64,000 bases of DNA from Paragordius varius (taxonomy: Eukaryota; Nematomorpha). Positions 40,201 to 51,600 of the stretch are shown here, in pieces. The stretch's first letter is position 1, and each line of letters opens with the position of its first letter. Location: assembly GCA_964247055.1 (NCBI GenBank), contig OZ176051.1:10168001-10232000 (forward strand), given 5' to 3'. The notes beneath the pieces are model-generated. The model saw nothing but the letters and a program-made list of their open reading frames with translations, had not been told where the DNA came from and searched no databases. The translations under genes and the position numbers were made by a program.

Positions 40201-43200
40201 TGGTAATACACTCATTTTTAAATTTAATTATAGATTTAATTTAAGAAAAATCAGTTTAAAAGGTATATGGTTGTTTTTTTTGAAAAAAAATTTGTCTTTT
40301 AATTTTTGCATTTTGTCTCTATAATTTTAAGCGTGCAATATAGCATACACTAGAAAAGCAGACCTCCGGAATCATATGAAACCACCCGATCCCTAGACAG
40401 CTCGGTTCGAGCCGTGAAGGAACCAGTTTGCTTTCGGTTCCAATCCAAATAAGTATTTCCATATGGTTTTATATTCAAAAAAATAATTTAATGTTTAAAT
40501 TATAAATTATTAAATGTATAATTTTTCTAGTTTCCCATCAAAATGGAAAAATCATCATAATTTTAAAGGTGTTTAGTGATTGTATGATAACATATTTTTC
40601 TCGTATCCGATTGAAATGAAATTATTATGCTTACATTATTTTGAAGATCTACATTTGACACCTAAAACCTCCGACATAATTATTTACATATATTTTTTTC
40701 CCATAGATAAGGAGAACATTTACCTTATTAAATTAAAAATTTGGTAAAAAACCATAAATAGCACCTTAATCAATAACCCATAACTGCAAAATGAGCCACA
40801 CTATATATGACTCACACGGCCCACGGCCACAGGAGTCTCTTATAATTTTTTTGGCCACAGATTTAAAAATATTAAAATTCTTTGAAGGCAGGCTACATTA
40901 GCGGTGAATATTATGACTCTAAACATAATTTAAAACACTCTTCAAGATATTATATTTCAGATTTAAGGAGTGCCTGACGATTTGTTTGCTTGGCACAATC
41001 ATTTTTATTAGTTTAAATTTTTTCCATAGATGCGATAATTAATATAACTATACTTTTTACCTTTTTTAATTGTTGATATTTTGGTTTATATTATAAAAAA
41101 ATGTTGCATGAAAATCATTTGTGTAAAGTCGGGTACCAAAATGGACCCGGTTTTAAATGTATAAAACCGGTTTCGAGTAATTCCCCAGGAACCATGCAGT
41201 TTCGGTTCTAGGAACTACTCCTGGTTCCATTTTTAAATTATTAGGAACCAGATCGGTTACAGTTAGGCGTTTTTCTCACCGGTTTCTAAGTCCTGCTAAA
41301 AAGTTATTATATTTAGATGGATGAAAGATCCTATCCAAGAATTAAGAGTGTAGGTGAGAAATCATTTATCTTGCAACCAGTTGACATGCTACAGATGATT
41401 CCTTAATTAAATATCCTATAACAATTTGAGGTTTATGTAAAATAATTCTTTATTAATTATACAGTTCGATACAAAGTTTTGTCTGTAGTATTATAATTGC
41501 TATCCTTAAATTAATAAATCAGATTTATAGGCTAGAATTGATCACGATAGTATTTAAAACAATATTATTGGTACCTTCCATCGGTATAAAATCGACAATA
41601 GTTACTGGGCTGTGAAATTATTTTATATGATAGTTTTACCCCATAAATATCATTAAAATACAATTGTATGTGTTATATCTTTTATCTGCCTGAAGATATT
41701 TAAACTCAAATCGATCAATACCAGCAACATATGCATTCTAAGGTAAAATTATTGTCATTAAACATTTGAGACTAGAATATAACTACCTTTAATCTAAATA
41801 AAATCTAAATTTGCCAAATTTTTTGGTTACCTCTTCCCCCTTCTTCTTCTTTAGTGTAATTATCATACTGTATACGCCTATCATCAAATCCCTCCGATTG
41901 ATCGCGTTTTCCCCTCCGTTTAATTCTAGGTCCCAAAGTCTGTACAGCTTGTGCAGTTTTGCAATTTTTTACGAAAAATTTGATGGCATGATATTGTCCC
42001 TGCCTCTTGGCCAAATTTGAAGCGTAAATATTGGTATTGCCCTAAAGATCATTATATTTTTAGGGTTTAAAGACTATTTTGAATAACTAATCAATTATAA
42101 GCAAATGTTTCAAGTACAAACTTGCTTTAGGACAGTCATATATGTTACATCATCCAAAGTATCTACAACGGTCAAACTTGGGAGTGTTTTTATTATTTGA
42201 ACTCCGTGAGCACCTTGTACAATTTCGACCTAATATTTATGTGTTGTTTAAAACATTGGTTATTCATTCGACCTAAATAATTATGTGTTGTTTAAAACAT
42301 TGGTTATTCATTCGACCTAAATAATTATGTGTTGTTTAAAACATTGGTTATTCATTCCTATCCTAATTACAATAGTTAATCATCTTGTACCTTTATGGCT
42401 TGTAAACTAAGCCCTAGATTATATAATTTAAGCGCGAGTATACTCTTCCATAAACTCACTTGTTATTTAAGAACCTATTAATGGTAAAAAATTTTGAACA
42501 TATAATTTAAATCGTTTTTGTAAATTAATATTATATTAAAAAAATTCCATCTTTTGATTGCTTAAAAAACATGCATGCCAATTTTATATTTTAAAACTAC
42601 GGAAATGGGATAAGGGATACACTGTAAATAAATGGTTTAACTTGTCAACTTACTTGGCAAATAATAGCCCATTTAGGCCTTCATCAATTAAGCAATTAAA
42701 AAAATTCGAATCCGGTTTTAAACCGGGTATTTTAACTTTTAGTGTATTGATTTAAGACGAACATGTAAATCATTATTATAAAACAATGTATAAACCTAAA
42801 AATATATGTATTAAATAAAATAAACAACATTACTTGGCTTAATTCGTGTTCCAAGTTAGCGAATATGTCCTTGAAACGGACACAATCGTATTTTGTGTGT
42901 AAATAATTGGACGGGTGCACGGGTAAGTTGTGAAGGCCGCATATTTCGGTTGAAAGCAAGAGAGTTTTATCAGAAATCGACACATTATAGGTAAACTATT
43001 ATAAAAAAATTAGTTTATTATATACATAAAATAATTTTACATGGTATGAAAATTGTTCTTCTTTCCGATATCGCCAAAAAAAATTATAATTGTGATAATA
43101 TAATCTTATATTGTATTAAAGTCTGTAAATATAAAATTTTATTATTTTGGAACAAAAATACTTGAGTAATTGGTAGAATACAGCTATTTTTTAATTAATT

Positions 43201-44222
43201 ATTTAAACACGCTCATAACCCTTAATTTATCTCCACTGTTTACTGCCCAATTACAATAAACAAATAAAACTTAATTTAATCATATTACATTATATCTTAT
43301 TATAAGACTTTAGTTTTCAATTAATAAAAGTCAGGGTAATAATTTAACTCTCTTAATATTTATGTTTCGTACTTATTTAATTATATATTAAATTAAAATA
43401 TGATAAAAAAAAATTGGAATATTAATAATATAAGCCTTACATTACTCACGATGGTGTAAGAGACTTTGGCATAATCATGTTTTAACCGATTGACATTTCG
43501 TACGACCTCACTTTTAGTATGTCTGGAAGTATAAGGTTGGACCTCATTTCGAGAAACAACATTGGGAATGGTGGAAAAAGCTTTAGTTTCACTCCTGGAT
43601 TCAAAGATTGTTTCAAGCACCCAAAATATGTCACCACTCTCATCGTATTCTATGTAGCTGTCTGGTTTAAATTGCGACCTAAAATAATTAATAAATTGTA
43701 GTCTTATAAATATGGATAAAATAAAATAGCATACAGATCAAAATTGAATATACACGAAAATTGGTTAAAATATAAAGAAAAAATTTTTTTTCATCCCAGT
43801 TTTAAACTTTAATTTTTGACATATAAATTTTTTAATTACACGCAAATTGTCATACTTTGAAATTTATACAAATGAGTTATTTAAATCTAGTAGTACAGCC
43901 GTATATTGAAAAAAAGATTAATCTTTATTAATTTGTTAGGTCATATTTTTGTATAAAAATTATTAAATATAATTCAAAAACATACAGGTAGCTTTCCAAA
44001 TCCCTAGTCTTTGAGAATCCTTCGTCAAAACCTCCTTTTTGATTAAACACATCTTTGAAACTGTATCCTCCGCTCAATATCACTTTTTGACATATATCAT
44101 GCAATTCATAGACTAAAATAGGGCATTTAATATATAATATATTTGAGTTTAAAGATAGCAATTTAAGTTATACCTGAATACTGTAAGACAATGGTCACCC
44201 AAAATAATATGTACGAATTCAT
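37264..44222 (-). CDS. Predicted secreted protein of unknown family, about 11-12 exons
   Basis: I do not recognise this protein. Exons read on the - strand: 44222-44174 (ATG; signal-like MNSYILFWVTIVLQYS), 44112-43986, 43678-43450, 42995-42834, 42229-42122, 42041-41831, then an unresolved part, 40058-39938, 39805-39631, 38663-38559, and 37452-37264 (stop). All listed junctions have GT..AG and matching phase. Between 41831 and 40058 the model is unsure: a candidate exon near 41737 (NAYVAGIDRFEFKYLQ) does not fit the phase of the 41831 donor, while a 16-nt exon (41737-41722) plus a 35-nt exon near 41600-41566 (PVTIVDFIPME) would. No membrane segment other than the signal is evident. Scattered cysteines (CKYCKK, CGLH, DCVRF, NCKTAQ, ECTKT) suit an extracellular protein. 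A dibasic-rich KRRGKRDQ stretch could be a processing site. There is a TATA box upstream and a poly(A) signal downstream. Confidence 0.65.
38047..38215. mobile_element. Miniature hAT element, 169 bp
   Basis: The left end CAGTCGTACTACAAAATTTT then TAAAGGGCC resembles the right-end complement of the hAT at 31287-33411. The right-end complement CAGCTATACCCAAACTGCGG then CCC resembles its left end. It thus keeps both hAT termini with almost no interior. It lies in the intron between the last two exons of the secreted-protein gene. The 8-base flanks do not match well, so it is probably old. Confidence 0.6.
38222..38402. mobile_element. Near-palindromic MITE, 181 bp
   Basis: Arms of about 70 bases: ACAGTATACATTTTAATGGT on the left and a right arm whose complement starts ACAGTATGCATTTTAATGGT. 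Internally CAATTTGCAACA is mirrored by TGTTGCAAATTG. The loop is only about 40 bases. It directly follows the miniature hAT at 38047-38215, in the same intron. Confidence 0.8.
38874..39418. mobile_element. MITE family A, copy 1 (545 bp)
   Basis: It starts TAACACTTCTTCAAATTGGG and ends TGTATCCAAGTGTTA. The short terminal inverted repeat is TAACACTT. It shares the internal block TTCATGTCAAACTACTTCGA and CATGTCACGTTGACTAAATT with copies 2-4. It lies in the intron between exons 39805-39631 and 38663-38559 of the secreted-protein gene. No transposase is present. Confidence 0.8.
40089..40337. mobile_element. Degenerate Tc1/mariner-type MITE
   Basis: The left end CAGTAAATATTATAATTATA then CGGATAAAAT and, on the right, the complement of TTTTGTCTCTATAATTTTAA resemble the terminal repeats of the pair at 27368-27946. 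GACAATCATATTTATC is partly mirrored inside. It is heavily diverged. Confidence 0.5.
40370..41290. mobile_element. ACCGG-rich repeat, second copy
   Basis: Ends rich in GGTTCC/AACCGG (40377-40450 and 41140-41285) enclose about 0.7 kb of AT-rich sequence, like the element broken by the hAT at 31287. It sits in the largest intron of the secreted-protein gene. Confidence 0.45.
42225..42357. repeat. 44-bp tandem repeat, three copies, spanning a 3' splice site
   Basis: GTGTTGTTTAAAACATTGGT recurs at 42241, 42285 and 42329, exactly 44 bases apart and nearly identical. Each unit carries TCGACCTAA, whose complement TTAGGTCGA is the AG acceptor plus first exon bases of the - strand exon that starts at 42229. 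The array thus contains the real acceptor and additional copies upstream of it in transcription order. Confidence 0.85.
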
Positions 44223-44263
44223 ATCCAAAATAGTAATAAATACAATGCAAAAAATGGGATGGG

Positions 44264-44275
44264 TTTATTTATATA
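44264..44275 (-). promoter_or_regulatory. Candidate TATA box of the secreted-protein gene
   Basis: On the - strand the sequence is TATATAAATAAA, 42-53 bases before the ATG at 44222. That leaves a short 5' UTR if transcription starts 25-30 bases downstream. The match is good, but the background is very AT-rich. Confidence 0.4.
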
Positions 44276-45708
44276 CAGTAATGTTACCAATATTTGTTTT
44301 AGACCTATTTTTGTAATATTTTAATACCTGGTAGTTTTTAATATAGTTTACCAAAATGTATAATGATATTAAATTTAGTTTCCCATAATATACTAATTTT
44401 TTGCCCAGTTTCATCTAGAAAATTAATTTTTACTAAATTGACTATTTTTGAGTAAATATTAATTGTTGGTTTTTGGCAAAAAATTATTTTAGAAAACTAT
44501 AATAAAGTTTTTTATTGACATTAAATTTAGAGGATACAATAATCATGCATTAGGTACATGTAAATGCTTTTGAGTTATATTTCTACTTTAGAAAATAAGC
44601 GGGTATATGAAAAAATATAATTATTAAAAAAAAATATTATTTTTAAATTAATAATCACGATTCATGTAATTTGCATAACAAACCTCTCCTTTAACACTTC
44701 AAGTTGGTCGTTGAAAGAAATGTTCTGCCATTTACAAACTAAAAACTACAAAAATTTAATATATATATATATACTATTATTGAAATAGTTTCATGGGGCA
44801 AACAATATTGAAAACTAGTAATAAATTGGAAAATTTTAAATAATGCAACTTACTATTTTTATGAGAAGACTTACGGTTGTAATTCTAATTTTTAATGGAT
44901 CCAAAAAGAGTGTGTTCTTATTCTTGTATATATTCTTAGGTGCAATGAAAAGAATATCAAAATAGTTATTTGAAAACCTTCATTATACAGGATGGTAGCT
45001 CAAAAGTTATTAGCTGAGAGAAAAATCGACATCCTTTCGGCGTATTCGTAAAAATTTATTATTAAACGTTTATCACGAAATTATGACTAAAAGACATAAA
45101 ACATAACTTTTTTCATCTTAAGATCCAAAACTAAAAGCATTCTAAGAATCCTGACACAATCATCGCAGATTATGTACAATCTATCGGGATATTTTTTGTA
45201 AGCGCCGTGTAATATATATGAACTTAAATTCAATTTAAATTTTTCTTAATTTTTTGAAATATGATATTGAATTTAAATTTGCTTATAATTTTTAATTAAA
45301 TCAATGTAAGCGGATACTTTATTTTATTTAATTTCAACATTTTGACCTCATTTCCATCCTGCTTCATAAATGAATTAGGCTTCAACAAAATTTTACTAAA
45401 AATCATCAACAAAATATGCCTTTGAGAAAATATTTTATGAAATAATCTCGCTTGTTTAAAATTTATACAAACGATCTCGGAATCTTTACAGACAGTAACT
45501 TAACGGGGCATTGGGACTTTAAAAGCGATCTAAAAATTAAAATTTTGTAAAACTATTGTATTGCTTTTCAAAATGTCGACTCAAAGTGTGATATCTAGGG
45601 ACACCAGAACATATTTAATTTGATATCTTAATAGATTACAAGAAACGGTTCCAATTTAAAAAGCTTGTATAATATAAAAGTTAAAACTAAAATATGTATA
45701 AAATTTAA

Positions 45709-45930
45709 TTAAATTTCATACCAAAACAATCCGACTTCATTTTTATTTAACAATATATTTGCAAAATATCCTATAAAACTAATAGCAATATCAAGTTTTT
45801 TGAATGAATCTTTTTTATATTTCGGTACTTCAATGTTATATAAACCCAAACTTTTACAATGGTCATTTGTTCCATATCGACAATCCTTGGGTCCCCGATG
45901 ACTCAAATTCATATTAAAGGACTGGGATAA
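45709..45930 (-). pseudogene. Possible relic exon related to the secreted-protein gene
   Basis: The - strand reading contains KDCRYGTNDHCKSLGLYNIE, which resembles VVCKYCKKLGIYN of exon 40058-39938 in the neighbouring gene (C..C.KLG-YN pattern). It is preceded by a possible CAG acceptor and, before that, a fragment matching the end of MITE family A (TTGGATACAACACATT). A tandem duplication that decayed is one reading. Chance similarity is another, since only about a dozen residues match. Confidence 0.3.
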
Positions 45931-46649
45931 TGTGTTGTATCCAAATGTTAAATATAGTATATTTTATATCTTAATAATAATTTCTGGAATGCAATTAGCT
46001 TTTACCAAAATATTTGGCATAATATGGCCTAATTTTGGTATATAATGATATCGGCAATTACCACATCAGTGCAAACTTTATTATAGTACTCGTAAGGCGA
46101 ACCGTGAGTATCCTGATACATTTTTCTATCAGAATAGATTTAATTCATCAGGACTGTTTTTGTGTTTACTCTCAAATGCAGTAAATTAGGTGTTCACAAA
46201 TTTTGTTAGAAATTTATTTAACAGCATCAATGCAGTTTCTAAAAAAACCCATTACTTAAAATTGAATTGTGAAAATATATTATTCATATAAAGTGTATGC
46301 AAAAAATTACCTGATGAAATAATATATCAATAGAAAAATATATAAGGATTATCTGGTGCATTTGGTTTTGGCCCTTACGAGTGATATAAGAAAGTTATCT
46401 ACACTGGTAAGTGCTTCGTATCCGAAAATGGCAAAATTAGCGTCCATTTTATTAAATTAATTCTTTTGAAAACTAGAGGCTTCATTCCAAATATTACTGA
46501 AATATACTATAAATACATATAAAAAGCATAAAAATATTTTAAATATTTTTTAAAATAAAATGGGCTAATCCATCTAAACAAATGCCGGGATTGCGCAATA
46601 TAAGTTTTGAATATATGCTAAATTTAAAATCAACTGAAAGTGTTTTTTA

Positions 46650-47190
46650 CATAGCAAAATTTTGTTAAAAGTAATTCTTACTATTTTGAGGCCTGATGGA
46701 AACGGTATAATAACGCTTTATATATAAAGATACCCCAAAAGGTAATGGATGTTAAAACACTAAAATGGACAAGTTTATAAACCAAACGCAAAAATCCGAT
46801 ATTATGCAATAGATTATAAATATGAGCAACATTATAAATTTTTTTTTTGAAAAAATGGATATTTTTCAAAAAAATTTAACATATTGCAAATGGGAAGCGA
46901 GTTTCGGTGGAATATTTAAAGTTGGTTTAAACCATTTATAGATTTTTAAGATATTATAGAAGCCATTTATATAGTAAGTTAATAATAAAAAACATCTTTA
47001 TTTAAGAACTTTAACTCAAAATTTCAGTAATTTTTAAAAATACAGTTTCAATCAAATCTTTGAATCAAAAAATTAACGATATTAGTCATCAAACTATTAA
47101 AAAGTGTTTTACCATATCTTTAATGTATTAATACCGTTTCTATTATGTATGTACCATTATACTCGCTTCAAACTTTTGCTATGCAGTGTT
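46650..47190. mobile_element. Long-TIR foldback element (family B), second copy
   Basis: CATAGCAAAATTTTGTTAAA...GGAAACGGTATAATAACGCT on the left (46650-46720) is mirrored by AATACCGTTTC...CAAACTTTTGCTATG on the right (47125-47185). The arm motifs are those of the element at 29880-30545. Confidence 0.6.
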
Positions 47191-47867
47191 TTAATCAAAG
47201 CATCCATTGTTTGCAAAAACCATGTTAAATTTTAACATATATTGAATTTTATCATATCAAGGTCCTCTTGCCTTTATACAAGAACTAGCCTATATTGGAC
47301 AACAAAAATGATACTTTCAACCCACATCTATAATTTATAATTTGTAGTGTTTTGCTTTCTATGTGTAGTTTATAATAATCCATAGTTATTTTTGGAATCC
47401 ATTCAAATTTATAAAAATTATAAATAACAAATGTGCGTAAATTTTACCATATTCTGCTATACAACAGTGCGAAAGTGTAATAATTTTTTTAATACTTTTA
47501 AGGAAAACGCACAAGAGCATTTGATATATATATATGTATTTATAATTCATTAAAATATTTCTGTGTCTGTATTGAGAGAGGTTCATATCTCTACTTTCGA
47601 ACTAACTTTGTGCAATAATAATTAATATCGCTTTATATTACTTATTTAGCATTTATCTCTTACAGCAAAATATATTTTATTGTTATTAAATAAAAATACA
47701 TTGAAATATTTGTTTGAACATTAAACTTTTTTTATTAAAACAAATTTTATTTCCATATTCAGCTGACTATTAGGATAGAAGCATAAATTAAATCGGGACA
47801 GCTCTTTTTAGTAGTTTTTTGATGATCTCAATTTATTTTATTGATCATTTAATGTTACATATATCCA

Positions 47868-47996
47868 GGCATTCGGAAAAGGGTGAGACTGCCATGGTCC
47901 CAACCGTCACTCTGCCAGACCACCCTTACCAACTTCCTGCGCTTTACACGCCTTAGGGCAGGGGTCGTCTCCTTGTTCGTGCGTCTAAGGGTATAT
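47868..47996. other. GC-richer block of unknown origin
   Basis: About 130 bases with roughly balanced base composition (ATTCGGAAAAGGGTGAGACT, then GTCACTCTGCCAGACCACCC) stand out from the AT-rich surroundings. No family is recognised. It could be an end of an inserted element. Confidence 0.4.
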
Positions 47997-48043
47997 ATAG
48001 TAAAACATATAGTGCAACAGATAATTAAATGATATAATAGTAT

Positions 48044-48614
48044 TGACACTTCGATTCAAATTGGGGGATTTTAATACACCAGACTAAATTTAAATTAGGA
48101 ATTTTAAAAAACTACTGAGGGAAACAGTCCCAATTTATATTTATGCTTTTATCCTAATAAAAATTATATAAATATGCCAAAATCCAAAAAAATATTGTTT
48201 TGAAAAAAAGTTCCATGTCAAACTACTTCGACGCCATATTATTTAACGAAATTTTTACAAAATTTCATTTTCAATAATTCTAAGGGTAAAATTAGAGCTA
48301 TTTTTATATTTAAATCACAGCTAACATTTATAGATACAGAAAAAGCGCTTTATATTGTATTATTTTTAAATTTTACCATTGCACACATGTCTCGTCTAAA
48401 TTTTTACTTTTTGGTGGTAGCTGAAATAAGTATTAGTAAGTATTTTTGAATAAATTTTTTTATATATTTCGGTTTATGAATGTTATATAAATGCAAAATT
48501 TTACCATGGTTTTGATTCCTTCCTTATTTTTTATAGAAATTAATTATAAGGGCCAGGGGTATCCAATTACCCTGATTTGAATCGAAAAACTAAAATGAAT
48601 GTGTTGAAGTGTTA
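48044..48614. mobile_element. MITE family A, copy 2 (571 bp), at the RPUSD4-like gene 5' end
   Basis: It starts GACACTTCGATTCAAATTGG and ends GTTGAAGTGTTA, with the family block TTCCATGTCAAACTACTTCG inside. Its right edge is 48 bases before the ATG at 48663, so it occupies the promoter or 5' UTR position of that gene. Confidence 0.75.
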
Positions 48615-48662
48615 AATTTTTCAATTATCACATGCCTTTGTGAGAGTACAATAAATTTTGAT

Positions 48663-51600
48663 ATGCATGCTCGAATTTTTAAATATTTCGCCCGAAAATC
48701 GTCAGATTTTTACGGTTTAAATGCCGAAATTCATAGTCCGCGTGAGATTTTTAAATCTAAAACAAATGTGAATGATATTAAGGAATATTATGTGCAATCA
48801 CATTATGGCAATATTGAATACGATACCATCAACAATAATACTTATATTGATAAATTACCCCAAAAACCATTATCTTCCCAGTCAAACAATTCAAATATCA
48901 AAATTGAAAAACCTGCGATTATAAAAAAGGAAAAAAATTATAAACCTACTATCGAAAATAAAATTTTAACAAATTATATTCAAAATTGGACCAATATTCC
49001 CAAATACAAGGTATTAGAAGAATTGCATCAAAATATATTGTTTGAGGATGATAATATAATTGGTATAAATAAACCTTATGGCATATCGACTACAGGTTAA
49101 AAATGTAATTATTTGTATCTTAGGCGATAAAACCAATCTCTATTCCATATCGAGTCTTTTAAATGATTTTGCCAAATTAACCCAACACGAAAAATATTAT
49201 ATCGTCCATAGATTGGATAAAGATGCAACTGGTGTTCTTTTGCTGGCCAAGTAACATTATAAATAAAAATCAATAATTTTTCCTGCCTTTCTCTTCAGTT
49301 TATATTGTTAGGCTATAATATTTAATCTTGATAATTGAAAAATTAATTAACTTAATTTTTTATTTGTATTAATATTACCGTTAATAGCTGTATTTAGGGT
49401 TGAGATTAGTAACAGCGTAGATATTTAAGATTGTGATATAAATTAACTGCCACAGACCAAAAAGCATTTATATAGAATCAAACCGGATTTTATTTTTGGG
49501 TTGACCATACTCCTAGGATATATAAAAAATTATAATAAAAATAAATATGCGTTTTATTTTAAAAATTATTAATCGATTAAAGTTTTTGAATATATTGATA
49601 TAGAAGCCAACAAGCTCAATCTAAAATAAACGAATGTTTTAATCGACGGTTAATCACCAAACATTACAGGGCAATAGTAGTTGGTTATCCTGACACAGAT
49701 ACAGGTATAAAATAAACTGACTGTAAAACGCTTTTACTTATTAATATTGCAACTTATATCTCTAATTAATTATATATTCAACTTATTTCGAAAATTATAT
49801 TGATAAAATTATTAAATAATTAATATTACTGGTGATAGAGTAAATGTTGTTAAAATTAATGTTTTATTAAGGTGTTTTATTATATTACATTTAAATAGTA
49901 TTTTACACAATTTTAAAGTTATATTTTTTAACAATTTTTATTTTTAACCATTAATACTTTATCTATTATTTACTTCTTATTACCAATAACTGCAAACGGA
50001 ATTTATATGATTTATATTGTGTTATAGGACGCATTGAAATTCCGGTAGAGACCAAAAAAGTTAATGGAATCTATAAGGTACATCTTACATAAAAGTTTTA
50101 ATTATACCTATTTTTGCTATCGCTCCTCAGTAATATAGAGTCGGCTTAATTTAAATTATAAAGCTTATGTTTATATTAATTTTTTATTTATAGACATATT
50201 TGGTACCTGATATTAATCAGCAAACTCAAAATAATTTTGATGGCCCAAATGGAAATAATCCGTTTCTGGCAAAAAGTGATTACAAAGTTATAGAAAAGGT
50301 TAAAGGAGCTTCCTATTTAGACATCTTATCAAAAACAGGTACGATACACATTTTATTAGGCTTGAATATTTAATTATTTATGAATAAACTTATATCTTTC
50401 ATAAGGATACCAAAAATTTTCACAAATTATTAGAAAATTAGCAAAACAACCATACAAATATTATAAACCGTGGATTTACTATATTAAATGTTTTTATTAG
50501 AGATAATAAAATTTTTAATATATTTTTTAGTATTTCTTAATAATTTAAGCAGGCAATATCTTATTATTAATTTTGTATTAAAATATATGTAGGAAAAAAT
50601 TAAAATGGCTTACACTTATTTTAAACTTTTTTAACTTATTTATCTTATTTTATTTTGTTTCTTTTTATAAAAATATTAAAATTGATAGGATATAAACATC
50701 AAATTCGAGCACATCTTAGTTTTGGGCTTGGATGTCCCATACTCGGTGATCACAAATACTCTCATTTACATGAACTAAAACCACAGGTTCATATATATAT
50801 TTTTTATATAATATTTTGATTTCAAATTCATTTGCTCTGTTGTAAATCCGAAATGGATGGATAGATGGATCTCTGTTGTCAAGGGGTCCCTTGGCATCCC
50901 GTCGTGACGGGGTTTAGGTGATTGATCATTGCATTGAAGGATTTTTTGTTTAACCAGTCCCCGGTTATGTTTTTGGACTGTAGGTCTTGGGTAATGTTTT
51001 TGTCCCATGTTCTGGACGACCAACTCTGTTTTGTTTGTTTGGCTTAAGGTTTGTTATATTTTTAATCCAATTATCGTTATCTAATCTTTGAATGTGACCG
51101 TAATAGCCAAGTCTAGGGATTTAAATATATTTTGAGATTGGTAGGATTTGTTTATCATGAGAGATTGTTCGCTTAAATGTATTTATCAATCTTTGTTCCA
51201 TATTATCCAGCATATTTTCCTGAGTTTTACTTATTTGCCATGTTTCGCAAGCATAAGTTATAGTGGGTCTACCGCCAATTAGGTATATTTTGTTTTTTGT
51301 TTTTGTAGATATGTGTTTATTGGTAAATATGTATTTATATTGGTTGTATCTACCCCAACCAATTCTTATGCGATTTTTGATGGCTTCAGATGAACCTCCT
51401 TGAGCGGAAATGGTATCACCAAGGTAGGTAAACTTTTGTACTTTTTGAATTTCGCTTTCACCTATTTTAAGGTAGGTTTCAGCTTCTATGGGTGGAATAT
51501 ATTGTTTAGATAGAGTACATGGGGGGCATATATAATTATTATTATTTTTTAAAGTTCCATTTAATCCCGAACATGGTTTGTGTAACCAGTATTGACACTT

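Larger units (their letters stand above)
44276..48043. other. Intergenic, repeat-bearing, no clear gene
   Basis: It holds AT-rich sequence, one family B arm at about 45365-45490, a possible relic exon (45709-45930, -), a family B inverted pair at 46650-47190, and a GC-richer block at 47868-47996. No conserved protein is recognisable. Confidence 0.55.

Noticed and set aside
40390-40420. GGTTCGAGCC stretch resembling a tRNA T-loop
   Set aside because: No acceptor stem or anticodon arm can be formed around it; it belongs to the ACCGG-rich repeat.
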